Positions 8,123 to 16,363 of a DNA stretch of 34,693 nucleotides are shown in pieces. The stretch is from an uncultured Prevotellaceae bacterium (lineage in GTDB: Bacteria; Bacteroidota; Bacteroidia; Bacteroidales; Bacteroidaceae). Both the position numbers and the translations under genes were made by a program. The stretch is from contig CAMJFC010000028.1 of assembly GCA_946404865.1 (NCBI GenBank), forward strand, positions 1-34,693. The letters are read 5' to 3'. Every line of letters begins with the position of its first letter. Within the stretch, counting starts at the first letter, position 1. The notes below the pieces were generated by a model that did not search any database, had not been told where the DNA came from, and saw only the letters and a list, made by a program, of their open reading frames with translations.

Positions 8123-8133
8123 GTAAAACATAA

Positions 8134-10629
8134 TCAGCTAAGCAAACCATCTGCTCCTTGAGGACGCGACTGTTCAGGCATCAACGAAATTATTTCACTA
8201 ACTACAGGTCGGAGCTGATCCGCTGAAGCCGAATTGCTGATAAGCGACAAGCCACTGTTGACAAGCTGACGGGCACGAGCAGTATTACGCCATGCTATCG
8301 TATTGAAATTATTATCCCAGTCTATAATCCATGCCACGAAGTATTCAATTAATGCGAGCTTATAATCAAGAGCTCGGAGCTGGTCTATTACAGCCTTTGC
8401 TGTTGTTATGTCTTTTGACGCTATCACTTGGTTGGCATTTGCCTTCAGTTGTTTGAGCATTGCAGCCGTCTCTGCTGTACCATACTTATCCTGGTCCCTT
8501 TCCGTCTCAGCGAGAAGGCCACGCAATTTTTTCTCAACACGCGGCCATTCGGCCTGTTCGTCCAAATCATCAATTTGTCGTAGTACCTCTTTAAGATGCT
8601 GCATGATACGTTTAGGATCGTTCGAACTTTTCTTTTCCTCCTTAACGAGGTCAAGTTGATTTTGAAGTGCTGCAACGTCCTGCCCATCTTTCTTCAAGTC
8701 ATTGATCTTCCACTGCGCAGTCTGAAGCTCATCGGCAGCATATTGCTCCGCTTCTTCTATAGACTGTTTCTTGCTTGTGTCAAGTTCCCGTTCGATGGTC
8801 AGGTCACAAGCCGGGAAGAACACTTCCATCTTCATCATTTCCGAGCGGTCAACCTTAAGAGTTATTTCGACATTGCTTCCCTCCGGGATAAGTGCATTCA
8901 CATCTTCACCCGTAATGACTACATCGGCCACATACTCATAAAGAGCAGCAGGTCTCCTTCCTTCCTCACTTACTTCATCGTCAGACTGGTATATAGGAAT
9001 TCGGACTACATCCTTGGCATTTCCGGGGCGCAGTTGTGAGGATGTTTTAAGGTCGTTTCTCACGCCTACAGCAGGAATAGGCTTGCTCTTTTCCAATCCT
9101 TTGAATGGACGAAGAGCAGCGACCTTTTTCTCGATGTTCCAAAATCCGACGGCAAAGTAATAAGGAAGCACAGCACTTCCCACCTTAGATCCCTGTATAA
9201 TCGTTATTTCATTTGGGAAACATGGCAATTGATTTCCCCTCTGGTCGTAGGCAATTATCGAGAAAGAATTGGGTTTACCCTCAAGAAGTTGGGCTTCGAT
9301 TACATTACCCATAGCATCAACCTCAGTCTTGCCACTAGACCAAGCCTTATCGCCTCGTAGTAGTTCAACCATAACAGTATCGACCGATTCGTCCAGAAGC
9401 TTTACGCTCACCCATTCTGTCGTTTCTACCGTAGTTGACTCATAGCCTACATCCAAACGGATGGTATCCTGTTTGATGTCTTCTTCTTTGATCTCTGCAT
9501 CGATGGTTGAAGCGTATAGCGCGGCACCGGTTGCCACTGCCGTCATCGGATCAATACTAGTGTCAACATTAGGCGTGATTTGCTCACGCAGCATTTGTCT
9601 GATCAGTGGTGAATGGGTAGGTCCGCCCACAAGAATCAATTTAGAGAGTTGGCTGCCTGTAAGATTATTTTTCTCAAGCAGTCTCTTACATATATCTACA
9701 GCCTTTTGGAAATAGGGGCGCATGACATCAAATACTTGATTTTGAGTAAGCGTGAGGTCGAGTTCTATCTCCTCTCCATCTTCATCCTCGCCCAAGTCGC
9801 CTAGATTTGAAAGAATGTCTTCACTGTCTTTAAACGACAATTGATTCTTTGCTTCTTCGGCAAAGGTTTTCATCGCTTCACGAAGAACGTCATTCTTACT
9901 TTTATTCGCAAGAATACCGTCTATCGAATAATTGGCCTGAAGATATGGAATAATGAGTTTGTCAACTATTGCCTCGTCAAGGTTTTTACCTCCAAGATAA
10001 TTGTCACCTTCAGTGTCAAAAACTTGCATGATACCGTCTTCCACCTTAATCAAAGCAGCATCAAAAGTACCACCACCGAAGTCGAAGACCATCCAGATTC
10101 CATCTTTTTGTGCAGCGGACAAGCCGTATGCCATAGAAGCCGCTATCGGTTCTTGAAGCAATTCGCAATGGGTGAAACCGGCAAGTTTTGCCGCCTGCAT
10201 AGTTGCAGTCTTCTGGGTAACGGTGAACTTGGCTGGCACGGTAATTACTACGGAGTTCACGTTCTCGTCTGTGATAAAAGACTTGAGCGCTTTGAGCACC
10301 TCAGCAGACAGCTCTTCAGATGTAAAGTCTTTATTCAAATTAGAACTATGGTACACTTTATCTGTTCCCATGGTTCGTTTGAACTCAACATACGTGTTTG
10401 AAGTTTCGCTTCGCCACGTTTTGGTTGCCCGACGTTTATCACTCTTCATGTCATTGTATGCACTATCCCCTACTCTGACGGCTCCACGCTTAGTAACAGA
10501 AATACAGGAAGGCATAATGTCCTTTTGAGTATCTGTCTTTTTGATTACTGGTTCTCCTTGTTCCATGCGGCATATGGCCGAGTTTGTCGTACCCAAGTCT
10601 ATGCCATAGTCGATTTTTAATCTTGCCAT
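8134..10629 (-). CDS. Divergent Hsp70 (DnaK-like) chaperone with enlarged C-terminal half
   Basis: 831 residues against about 640 for DnaK. The nucleotide-binding domain (1-385) is well kept: GIDLGTTNS (9-17), VFDFGGGTFDAALI (phosphate 2), LVGGPTHSPLIR, GAALYAS. The interdomain linker region is changed (QDTIRLDVGYESTT). A run like the usual NTTIPT...ADNQ region of the substrate-binding domain appears only near 517-548 (KPIPAVGVRNDL...DVVRIPIYQSDDE), about 110 residues late, so the beta domain has a large insertion or is rebuilt. Residues about 615-831 are long helices, much longer than the usual lid, and there is no EEVD-like tail. It is therefore not the housekeeping DnaK. It should be the ATP-driven core of this operon, with its start 5 bases after the GrpE-like stop. 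Confidence 0.92.
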   Translation of the reverse strand: MARLKIDYGIDLGTTNSAICRMEQGEPVIKKTDTQKDIMPSCISVTKRGAVRVGDSAYNDMKSDKRRATKTWRSETSNTYVEFKRTMGTDKVYHSSNLNKDFTSEELSAEVLKALKSFITDENVNSVVITVPAKFTVTQKTATMQAAKLAGFTHCELLQEPIAASMAYGLSAAQKDGIWMVFDFGGGTFDAALIKVEDGIMQVFDTEGDNYLGGKNLDEAIVDKLIIPYLQANYSIDGILANKSKNDVLREAMKTFAEEAKNQLSFKDSEDILSNLGDLGEDEDGEEIELDLTLTQNQVFDVMRPYFQKAVDICKRLLEKNNLTGSQLSKLILVGGPTHSPLIRQMLREQITPNVDTSIDPMTAVATGAALYASTIDAEIKEEDIKQDTIRLDVGYESTTVETTEWVSVKLLDESVDTVMVELLRGDKAWSSGKTEVDAMGNVIEAQLLEGKPNSFSIIAYDQRGNQLPCFPNEITIIQGSKVGSAVLPYYFAVGFWNIEKKVAALRPFKGLEKSKPIPAVGVRNDLKTSSQLRPGNAKDVVRIPIYQSDDEVSEEGRRPAALYEYVADVVITGEDVNALIPEGSNVEITLKVDRSEMMKMEVFFPACDLTIERELDTSKKQSIEEAEQYAADELQTAQWKINDLKKDGQDVAALQNQLDLVKEEKKSSNDPKRIMQHLKEVLRQIDDLDEQAEWPRVEKKLRGLLAETERDQDKYGTAETAAMLKQLKANANQVIASKDITTAKAVIDQLRALDYKLALIEYFVAWIIDWDNNFNTIAWRNTARARQLVNSGLSLISNSASADQLRPVVSEIISLMPEQSRPQGADGLLS

Positions 10630-10634
10630 AGTTT

Positions 10635-11543
10635 TTATATGTTTTGACTTACTGTAATTTGTGCTGCCTGTATCATTTCACCATTATAATTGACTTGAGG
10701 CTTAGTGATTCCTGTAATAATTTGTTCACCCTCTTTGAGGTTTTCATCAGAAACAAAACTTGCAACAACTTTCATTCCCTCATTGTAAGGTCTGCCAAGC
10801 ATGTCTACTATCTCATAACCCTGAGCCAAGAAGTTGTTCTTAATACGCTCGGCCGCTTTAGAAAGTTGCTTATGCCCCTTCACACTCGGATCCATTCTTG
10901 ACAGATTCAATTCGATACGGACAATTTCATCTGCTACTTTGAGTGCTAGAGAATGGTCTACTGTATTTGCGCCATTTGAGGATGATGGGGCTGTTTTTGC
11001 TGATTCTTTTTGAATATCCAACTGCTTATTCATGATTTCAATCAGCTGGTTATCTAACTTGACAGACTCCTCATTAAGTTTTTTCTGGGCTTCTCTAATA
11101 GAATCAATGGCAGTTTGTCCGCTATTAATTTTCTTTTTCAAAAGGAGATAAACGAGACCGGCTATAATCAACGCACACAGAAGGCCGATGACACCTAACA
11201 GAGAGCGTGAGTTCAGATCCTGCGAAGTTTGATTCACTTTCCCGTAAGTTGTCCCTATGCTATCACCTAACTCTGTTGCTTTTTGCGACAGGTCATTTTT
11301 TACCATGCTCACCTCATCGTTTGTGGAATGCAGTTGCGTTTTAAACGTGTCTTGAATCACCTGCATATCTACGACTTTTTTATTGAGGGATGAAACAATT
11401 GATCGCAATGTTCCTAATTCCGAGTTTAATGAACGAACTTTTTGTTGCAATTCAACTATACGTTTTTCATTTTCACTATTGCTAGCAGAAAAGGCCGACA
11501 ATGAGAAAACGATGAAAGCGAGAAATAGAAATTTTTGTTTCAT
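10635..11543 (-). CDS. Transmembrane coiled-coil protein with GrpE-like C-terminal domain
   Basis: 302 residues from the ATG at 11543, chosen because it begins a standard signal peptide (MKQKFLFLAFIVFSLSAFSA). A longer frame from 11621 would overlap the upstream gene by 64 bases. Residues 24-112 form a coiled coil outside the cytoplasm. One TM helix follows (about 115-136, LLGVIGLLCALIIAGLVYLLL), then a cytosolic coil (145-180). Residues about 200-302 run like the GrpE C-terminus: FLAQGYEIVDMLGRPYNEGMKVVAS...EGEQIITGI...GEMIQAAQITV matches the GrpE order 'GvexIdxxGxpFdPxxHeAv...G.Vxxvxxx GY...RvlRpAxVxV'. This would make it a membrane-bound Hsp70 nucleotide exchange factor with an extracytoplasmic sensor-like coil. 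The GrpE match is remote. The gap to Hsp70 is 5 bases. Confidence 0.78.
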   Translation of the reverse strand: MKQKFLFLAFIVFSLSAFSASNSENEKRIVELQQKVRSLNSELGTLRSIVSSLNKKVVDMQVIQDTFKTQLHSTNDEVSMVKNDLSQKATELGDSIGTTYGKVNQTSQDLNSRSLLGVIGLLCALIIAGLVYLLLKKKINSGQTAIDSIREAQKKLNEESVKLDNQLIEIMNKQLDIQKESAKTAPSSSNGANTVDHSLALKVADEIVRIELNLSRMDPSVKGHKQLSKAAERIKNNFLAQGYEIVDMLGRPYNEGMKVVASFVSDENLKEGEQIITGITKPQVNYNGEMIQAAQITVSQNI

Positions 11544-11557
11544 ATCTTGACTGTTTT

Positions 11558-13072
11558 TTATTTTACCATTGATGCTATAAATATTATAATTAGAACTATA
11601 ATAGCAATAATGCACCCCCAATTCGTATCGTCTGAACTGCTCGAGCCAGAACTCGAGCTATAAGAGGAGCTTGAAAACGCAGACGAAGTAATTCCTACTT
11701 GGTCACACAACGACTTCAACGTCGAACGATTGGTATTATATTTCGACTCGAAACTAGGCTCCAAGTCAAATGTATCCATTATCTTAGTTGCATTCCAAGC
11801 GGATTGAAGTGTTGCTTTTAATGAGACAAATGCAACTTGTTGTACGGAGCCTGTGAATTGATTAAACACCTTCATGGCACCATTCACCTCTTCAATCACA
11901 TTGTGAAGCGCATTACCGACAACCTGGGTTGATATCTTAAGATAGAACGAGTTAGTCGAACCGAGTTTCTTCTTGATGGACTGGACATGCGATTTCGTTG
12001 CATTAAGCAGTGCTAATGAGTGCGAAATCTGATCTGGTAATGCACAGAATTTTTCCAATTCTTTCCTAATTGCTCTTGTTTCAGCAGCGACCTCTTTAGG
12101 AGGAAGGCTTTCTATAATTTTCTTAAGTATATCAACATTTTCTTTACACCGCTCCTTTGCCACGGAACCCTCTGCGATAGTTAAAGCATATTTCTGTATG
12201 GGCATGGCTATATGGGGTGCATCATCATCTTCTGAATCGTTAAAATAATCGATACCACATTGCAGAATTTCATTAGCCAACTCATCTGCAAGAATTTGAT
12301 ATTGCAAAGCATCAAGCAACCCTTTGAGTTTAGGCAGGTCAATTTTAACTGCTACCATCAATTTCTTTCCTGCGCTTAATCTCGCATTACAACCTTTGCC
12401 TCTTGATGCCCTTGCCATTTCGAGAGCACTCTTGAGCTTGTCCACTAGCGGCATACTGGTTATCCCACAAATTGCGTCTGTCCAGACAGAATCGGCTAAT
12501 GAGGCTTTAAATACAGCCAAATCGACACCTGAAGAATATAAACCGCTTACGAATTGTTCTACCAAAGTTTTCTTATTGACAGTAGCTTGTTGATCAACGG
12601 TATTCACAAAGGCATCAAGAAAATCTGAATAAAGTGTGACAGCATTTTGAATTGCTTCATGATAATTACCCTGAATGAGATAACATACCACAAGATTCTG
12701 TAACGATGAGGCAGTACGTTTTTTCCTGAATGTTTCTACAGCCCCATCAAAATCACCTTTATACAGATGGCTAAAAGCAATATCATCAATTGGTGTTGAT
12801 TTGACAAACCAAAACTGAGCATGCCTCACCTTGTCATCTGACAGAGCGATTTGAGACTTAGCCTTAGTCACAGCATCCCCTTCTCGATCAACAGCAGGAA
12901 GGAATGCTGCTAAATCGAGGGGATAGCTAACGGTTTTCCCTACTTTTAAGAATGCCTTCATTTTTCCCTCATTGGCCACGACATCTTTCATTGAAGAGTT
13001 AGAGAAAACCCCTAATACCCTAAAGGGATTATACTGTATTTCTTTAATTATTAGATTACGTTCCATTATCAT
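11558..13072 (-). CDS. Tail-anchored protein with HPD-less J-like module
   Basis: 504 residues from ATG 13072; 13066 is a close alternative, and the codon before, at 13075, is TTG. Residues about 13-90 (QYNPFRVLGVFSNSSMKDVV ... ALSDDKVRHAQFWF) have the helix pattern of a J domain, but HPD is absent; the loop reads GKTVSYPLDL. The helical body to about 405 shares blocks with the LRR protein of this operon: LANEILQCGIDYFN, AKERCKENVDILKKI, LHNVIEEVN. A Ser-rich linker (about 462-483) leads to a C-terminal TM helix (GCIIAIIVLIIIFIASMV), so it is tail-anchored with its body in the cytosol. It is the first gene of the operon, 70 bases after the predicted promoter. It probably recruits or positions the Hsp70 at the membrane; that is inference. 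Confidence 0.82.
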   Translation of the reverse strand: MIMERNLIIKEIQYNPFRVLGVFSNSSMKDVVANEGKMKAFLKVGKTVSYPLDLAAFLPAVDREGDAVTKAKSQIALSDDKVRHAQFWFVKSTPIDDIAFSHLYKGDFDGAVETFRKKRTASSLQNLVVCYLIQGNYHEAIQNAVTLYSDFLDAFVNTVDQQATVNKKTLVEQFVSGLYSSGVDLAVFKASLADSVWTDAICGITSMPLVDKLKSALEMARASRGKGCNARLSAGKKLMVAVKIDLPKLKGLLDALQYQILADELANEILQCGIDYFNDSEDDDAPHIAMPIQKYALTIAEGSVAKERCKENVDILKKIIESLPPKEVAAETRAIRKELEKFCALPDQISHSLALLNATKSHVQSIKKKLGSTNSFYLKISTQVVGNALHNVIEEVNGAMKVFNQFTGSVQQVAFVSLKATLQSAWNATKIMDTFDLEPSFESKYNTNRSTLKSLCDQVGITSSAFSSSSYSSSSGSSSSDDTNWGCIIAIIVLIIIFIASMVK

Positions 13073-13141
13073 CAAAAGTTTTGTAATAAAAATCTTATTA
13101 GCTCAATAAGTGGTTGATCTCTATATTTTACAATGTATGTT

Positions 13142-13174
13142 GCAAAAGTAAAGAATATTTTGAATAATTACAAA
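13142..13174 (-). promoter_or_regulatory. Promoter of the Hsp70-kinase-AAA+ operon
   Basis: On the minus strand TTTG (13174-13171), 20 bases, then TACTTTTGC (13150-13142). This matches the Bacteroidota sigma-ABfr consensus in both boxes and spacing. Transcription would start near 13137, leaving a leader of about 65 bases. No equally good match was seen inside the operon gaps. Confidence 0.8.
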
Positions 13175-13257
13175 TTTTTTAGGAAAAAATTTGAGTTTTT
13201 TGAGTGGTGAGGGTGGAGACACACGCCTCCGGCCTCTCTCTAGCAGCCCCACCCCTG

Positions 13258-13278
13258 CCCCTCCCTTGCAGGGAGGGG
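13258..13278. repeat. GC-rich REP-like hairpin
   Basis: CCCCTCCC, loop TTGCA, GGGAGGGG. The bases to its left (from 13244, GCCCCACCCCTG) also resemble those left of the copy at 34495-34512, so the repeat unit is longer than the stem. Confidence 0.7.
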
Positions 13279-13309
13279 AATAGAGAACACGACAATCACG
13301 ACAAATGGC

Positions 13310-13329
13310 GGACAGGGCACGCCCTGTCC
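13310..13329. repeat. Palindrome GGACAGGGC-AC-GCCCTGTCC
   Basis: Two perfect 9-bp arms with a 2-base centre. A partly similar copy (GGACAG...CTGTCC) lies at 18354-18372. No T-tract follows on either strand. Confidence 0.65.
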
Positions 13330-13389
13330 CTACGAGGAGGATGGGTCTGCAATGATACAGAGAATAAAAAAGGAGGAAAAAGTAATAAA

Positions 13390-13404
13390 AACGCCTACGG
13401 CGTT
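13390..13404. repeat. Short palindrome AACGCC-TAC-GGCGTT
   Basis: Perfect 6-bp arms around TAC in an otherwise A-rich stretch. It is the third separate palindrome in this gap. Confidence 0.5.
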
Positions 13405-13443
13405 GGGAAAAAAGGTATAAAAAACACGGAGATGGGGAACGAC

Positions 13444-13484
13444 ACAAAAAACGGTCAGGGCGGATAGATGTCCGTCCTGACCGT
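13444..13484 (-). terminator. Rho-independent terminator of pnp
   Basis: 14-bp stem (13451-13464 with 13471-13484) containing one G-U pair, 6-base loop, then a T-run on the minus strand (AAAAA at 13446-13450 on the plus strand). It begins 26 bases past the pnp stop. Confidence 0.92.
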
Positions 13485-13510
13485 ATGATGATGTATGTGA
13501 CCGTTGGCGA

Positions 13511-15883
13511 TTAGTCGATGTCGGTGCCGTGGTCGAGCGAGTCGTTGAAGTCGCGGGGCTCACGGTCGGCCAGCGGGTCGTGGTAGTCGTTGCGCTGTTC
13601 GCGGTGGCCGTTGTGATGGTCGTTGTGACGCTCGGGACGCGGTCCGCGGTCGCCGCGCTCAGGGCGCTGACGGCGTTCGCCGCGCTCGCCACGGTCGCGC
13701 TGGCGGCGCTCCCGCTCCTGGTATCCCTCGGGTTTGGGGATGAGCACGCGGTGCGACAGTTTATATTTGCCGGTCTTGGGGTCGATCTCAAGCAGTTTCA
13801 CGTTGATCTTGTCGCCCTCTTTGATGCCGGCCTCCTCGACAGTCTCGAGGCGGCGCCAGTCAATCTCAGAGATATGGAGCAGACCGTCCTTGCCGGGCAG
13901 TATCTCGACGAAGCAGCCGTAGGGCATGATGCTGCGCACGGTGCCCTCGTACACCTCGCCCACCTCGGGCACAGCCACGATGGCCTTGATCTTAGCGATA
14001 GCCGCGTCGATCGACTCCTTGTTGGGCGCGCTGACCTGCACCTTGCCCACGCCGTCGGTCTCGTCGATGGTTATGGTAGAGCCGGTGTCTTCCTGCATCT
14101 GTTGGATGATCTTTCCGCCCGGGCCGATGACGGCGCCGATAAACTCCTTGGGTATGTCGAAGGCCACGATGCGGGGCACCTGCGGTTTGAGGTCGGGCCG
14201 CGGCTCGGCGATGGTCTCGGTGATGCAGTTGAGGATGTGCTCACGTCCGGCCTTTGCCTGCATGAGCGCCTTTTCGAGGATGTCGAACGACAGTCCGTCG
14301 CACTTGATATCCATCTGTGTGGCGGTCAGTCCGTCGCGTGTACCCGTGGTCTTGAAGTCCATGTCGCCGAGGTGGTCCTCATCGCCGAGGATGTCGGAGA
14401 GCACAGCGAACTTATCCTCACCGGGGTTCTTGATCAGACCCATGGCGATGCCGCTGACAGGTTTCTTCATGGGCACGCCGGCGTCCATCAGTGCGAGTGT
14501 GCCTGCGCAGACGGTAGCCATCGATGAAGAGCCGTTAGACTCGAGAATCTGCGACACCAGACGTACGGTGTAAGGGAACTCCTCGGGAATCTGGCCTTTC
14601 AGTCCACGCCATGCGAGATGACCGTGACCGATTTCGCGGCGGCCTACGCTGCGTTGTGCTTTAGCCTCGCCCGTGCAGAACGGGGGGAAGTTATAGTGGA
14701 GCAGGAAACGCTGGTAGTTGCGCACGAGCACATCGTCCACCAGTTTCTCATCAAGCTTGGTGCCCAGTGTACAAGTGGTGAGCGACTGTGTCTCGCCACG
14801 GGTGAAGATACTGCTTCCGTGAGGCATCGGCAGCGGGCTCACCTCGCACCAGATGGGACGGATCTCATCGGTCTTGCGGCCGTCCAGACGGATGCCCTCG
14901 TCGAGGATGCAGCGGCGCATGGCATCGCGCATCACATCGTGATAGTAGCGATCCATCATCGCCTCGATGTCGTCGCGGGTGATTTCATTCTCGGCAGACT
15001 CAGTTTCCTCGGTTTTCTCGGGGAGTTCTGCGAAATATTTCTCTTTGAAATCAGCGAGGATTTTCTCGAAAGCCTCAGCACGTGCGTGCTTCTCGAGAGC
15101 CTGTTTGGTCACATCGTATGCGGGCTGGTAGAGTTCTTTGTTCATCTGTTCGCGCAGCGCCTCGTCGTTCACCTCATGGTTATACTCACGTTTGACGTCG
15201 GTGCCGAGTTCTTTCGACAGTTCCACTTGCAGTTCGCACATGGGTTTGATGGCATCCATAGCCGCCTTGAGTGCACCGAGCAAATCTTGCTCGCTCACCT
15301 CTTTCATCTCACCTTCCACCATCATGATGTTCTCGGCGCTGGCGCCCACCATGATGTCCATATCGGCTTCCTTCATCTGTTCTGCGGTGGGGTCGATGAC
15401 ATATTCGCCATTGATACGAGCCACACGCACCTCAGAGATGGGGCATTCGAAGGGGATATCCGAGCAAGCCAGCGCGGCCGAAGCGGCGAAGCCTGCCAAA
15501 GCGTCGGGCTGGTCAACACCATCAGCAGAGAGGAGCATCACATTGACGAACACCTCAGCGTGGTAGTTGGAGGGGAAGAGAGGCCGCAGCACGCGGTCCA
15601 CGAGGCGAGATGTGAGAATCTCATTGTCACCAGGTTTGCCTTCGCGCTTGGTGAAACCGCCCGGGAATCGTCCGGCGGCGGCGTACTGTTCTTTGTAATC
15701 GACCTGCAAAGGCATGAAATCTGTTCCGGGCACTGCATCTTTGGCAGCGCACACAGTGGCGAGCAGCACGGTGTTGCCCATACGGAGCACAACAGAACCG
15801 TCGGCCTGCTTGGCCACTTTCCCGGTTTCAATGCTGATGGTTCTTCCATCAGGCAGTGAAACTGTTTTCGTAATAACGTTCAT
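13511..15883 (-). CDS. pnp: Polynucleotide phosphorylase (polyribonucleotide nucleotidyltransferase)
   Basis: 790 residues. It degrades RNA 3' to 5' using phosphate. Domains in order: RNase PH-like 1 (about 1-220), helical linker (240-325) with a Glu/Thr-rich insert (289-300), RNase PH-like 2 (about 330-555) with [13 protein letters not shown] (414-426), SGIAMGLI and [15 protein letters not shown] (497-511), KH (about 572-632, [10 protein letters not shown]) and S1 (about 642-712, [24 protein letters not shown]). Residues 716-790 are an Arg/Glu/Asp/Gly/His-rich disordered tail ([20 protein letters not shown]), which accounts for most of the excess over the usual 700 or so. The tail probably adds RNA or protein contacts. 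The start at 15883 gives the standard [15 protein letters not shown]-terminus. It is a single gene with its own terminator and a structured leader. Confidence 0.98.
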   Translation of the reverse strand: MNVITKTVSLPDGRTISIETGKVAKQADGSVVLRMGNTVLLATVCAAKDAVPGTDFMPLQVDYKEQYAAAGRFPGGFTKREGKPGDNEILTSRLVDRVLRPLFPSNYHAEVFVNVMLLSADGVDQPDALAGFAASAALACSDIPFECPISEVRVARINGEYVIDPTAEQMKEADMDIMVGASAENIMMVEGEMKEVSEQDLLGALKAAMDAIKPMCELQVELSKELGTDVKREYNHEVNDEALREQMNKELYQPAYDVTKQALEKHARAEAFEKILADFKEKYFAELPEKTEETESAENEITRDDIEAMMDRYYHDVMRDAMRRCILDEGIRLDGRKTDEIRPIWCEVSPLPMPHGSSIFTRGETQSLTTCTLGTKLDEKLVDDVLVRNYQRFLLHYNFPPFCTGEAKAQRSVGRREIGHGHLAWRGLKGQIPEEFPYTVRLVSQILESNGSSSMATVCAGTLALMDAGVPMKKPVSGIAMGLIKNPGEDKFAVLSDILGDEDHLGDMDFKTTGTRDGLTATQMDIKCDGLSFDILEKALMQAKAGREHILNCITETIAEPRPDLKPQVPRIVAFDIPKEFIGAVIGPGGKIIQQMQEDTGSTITIDETDGVGKVQVSAPNKESIDAAIAKIKAIVAVPEVGEVYEGTVRSIMPYGCFVEILPGKDGLLHISEIDWRRLETVEEAGIKEGDKINVKLLEIDPKTGKYKLSHRVLIPKPEGYQERERRQRDRGERGERRQRPERGDRGPRPERHNDHHNGHREQRNDYHDPLADREPRDFNDSLDHGTDID

Positions 15884-15923
15884 CTAAAAAAAAATAAAAA
15901 TACTTATTGTTTTAACTGCATCT

Positions 15924-15988
15924 TCTGAAATCCGCGACACGGGAAATGAATCCCGAAGACGGTATTTCAGAGGGGCGCATTTCGCCCC
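15924..15988 (-). promoter_or_regulatory. Structured 5' leader of pnp
   Basis: Two adjacent hairpins lie between the predicted promoter and pnp. The first on the transcript is 15988-15972 (CGCCCC/GGGGCG, 6 bp). The second is 15971-15924: an outer near-perfect stem (TCTGAAATCCG with CGGTATTTCAGA, one bulge) enclosing CGGGA/TCCCG. In E. coli pnp is autoregulated through a 5' hairpin, so this could be the counterpart. Confidence 0.55.
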
Positions 15989-16004
15989 ATACATGAAAAA
16001 TCGT

Positions 16005-16013
16005 GCAAAGATA
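16005..16013 (-). promoter_or_regulatory. Candidate pnp promoter -7 box
   Basis: TATCTTTGC on the minus strand fits TAnnTTTGC and sits just upstream of the leader hairpins. No clear TTTG was found 19-21 bases further up. Confidence 0.5.
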
Positions 16014-16080
16014 GTGATAAAAAAACGAATTGACGAAGAATTGTGCGATTATTTTCTTTTTTGGGGGAAAATAGAGGAAA

Positions 16081-16143
16081 TCAAGGAGATAAAGGGAGAT
16101 AGAAGGAGATAAAGGGAGATAGAAGGAGATAGAAGGAGATATA
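16081..16143. repeat. 10-bp tandem repeat array
   Basis: Six units in a row alternate between forms of (a/g)a(a/g)GGAGATA, with strict 10-base spacing (AAAGGGAGAT / AGAAGGAGAT). The array is purine-rich on the plus strand. It lies upstream of the next gene's promoter. Confidence 0.8.
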
Positions 16144-16200
16144 AGACAATAGTTTTACAACATGGTGCAACATGGTACAACAAATGCCGATGGCATGGGA

Positions 16201-16228
16201 GGGATTACTGGGGCACACCAGAAATCCC
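16201..16228. other. Interrupted hairpin upstream of a promoter
   Basis: GGGATT (16201-16206) pairs with AATCCC (16223-16228) and, after an A/A mismatch, CTGG with CCAG, loop GGCACA. It lies 19 bases before the promoter at 16247. The A-run is on the wrong side for a pnp-direction terminator. The rest of 15989-16246 holds the decamer array and nothing else I can name. Confidence 0.45.
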
Positions 16229-16246
16229 TAAAAAATGGAGAAAGAA

Positions 16247-16278
16247 TTGGATAATCAGAAAATAATGTTTAAATTTGC
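16247..16278 (+). promoter_or_regulatory. Promoter of the 16364 gene
   Basis: TTGG (16247-16250), 19 bases, then TAAATTTGC (16270-16278), a full -7 match. It leaves a leader of about 80 bases holding a small hairpin (GCATC/GATGC, 16300-16313). Confidence 0.7.
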
Positions 16279-16363
16279 AGTGGATATCGCCGCTGACGGG
16301 CATCTTGCGATGCTTACGTCATTGATCACTTTCAATCGTTATTAACCTCAATCAAATAAGACA

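Larger units (their letters stand above)
13075..13510. other. Intergenic region between the Hsp70 operon and pnp
   Basis: 436 bases without a credible gene. It holds the operon promoter (13142-13174), three dispersed GC palindromes (13258-13278, 13310-13329, 13390-13404) and the pnp terminator (13444-13484). Short open frames across it are built from the repeats and are not counted as genes. Confidence 0.7.

Noticed and set aside
8134..10629. Housekeeping dnaK
   Set aside because: The C-terminal half is too long and divergent, there is no EEVD-like tail, and its neighbours are not dnaJ/grpE of the usual kind.
11544..11621. In-frame upstream extension of the GrpE-like gene (start at 11621)
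   Set aside because: It overlaps the previous gene by 64 bases and hides a clean signal peptide that starts at 11543.
13204..13467. Open frames on both strands across the gap left of pnp
   Set aside because: They are made of GC-rich repeats and the terminator and have no protein-like features.
13529..15859. Long plus-strand open frames opposite pnp
   Set aside because: They are antisense shadows caused by the high GC and codon use of pnp.
16081..16143. CRISPR array
   Set aside because: The 10-bp units are directly adjacent with no spacers and no cas genes are in the window.
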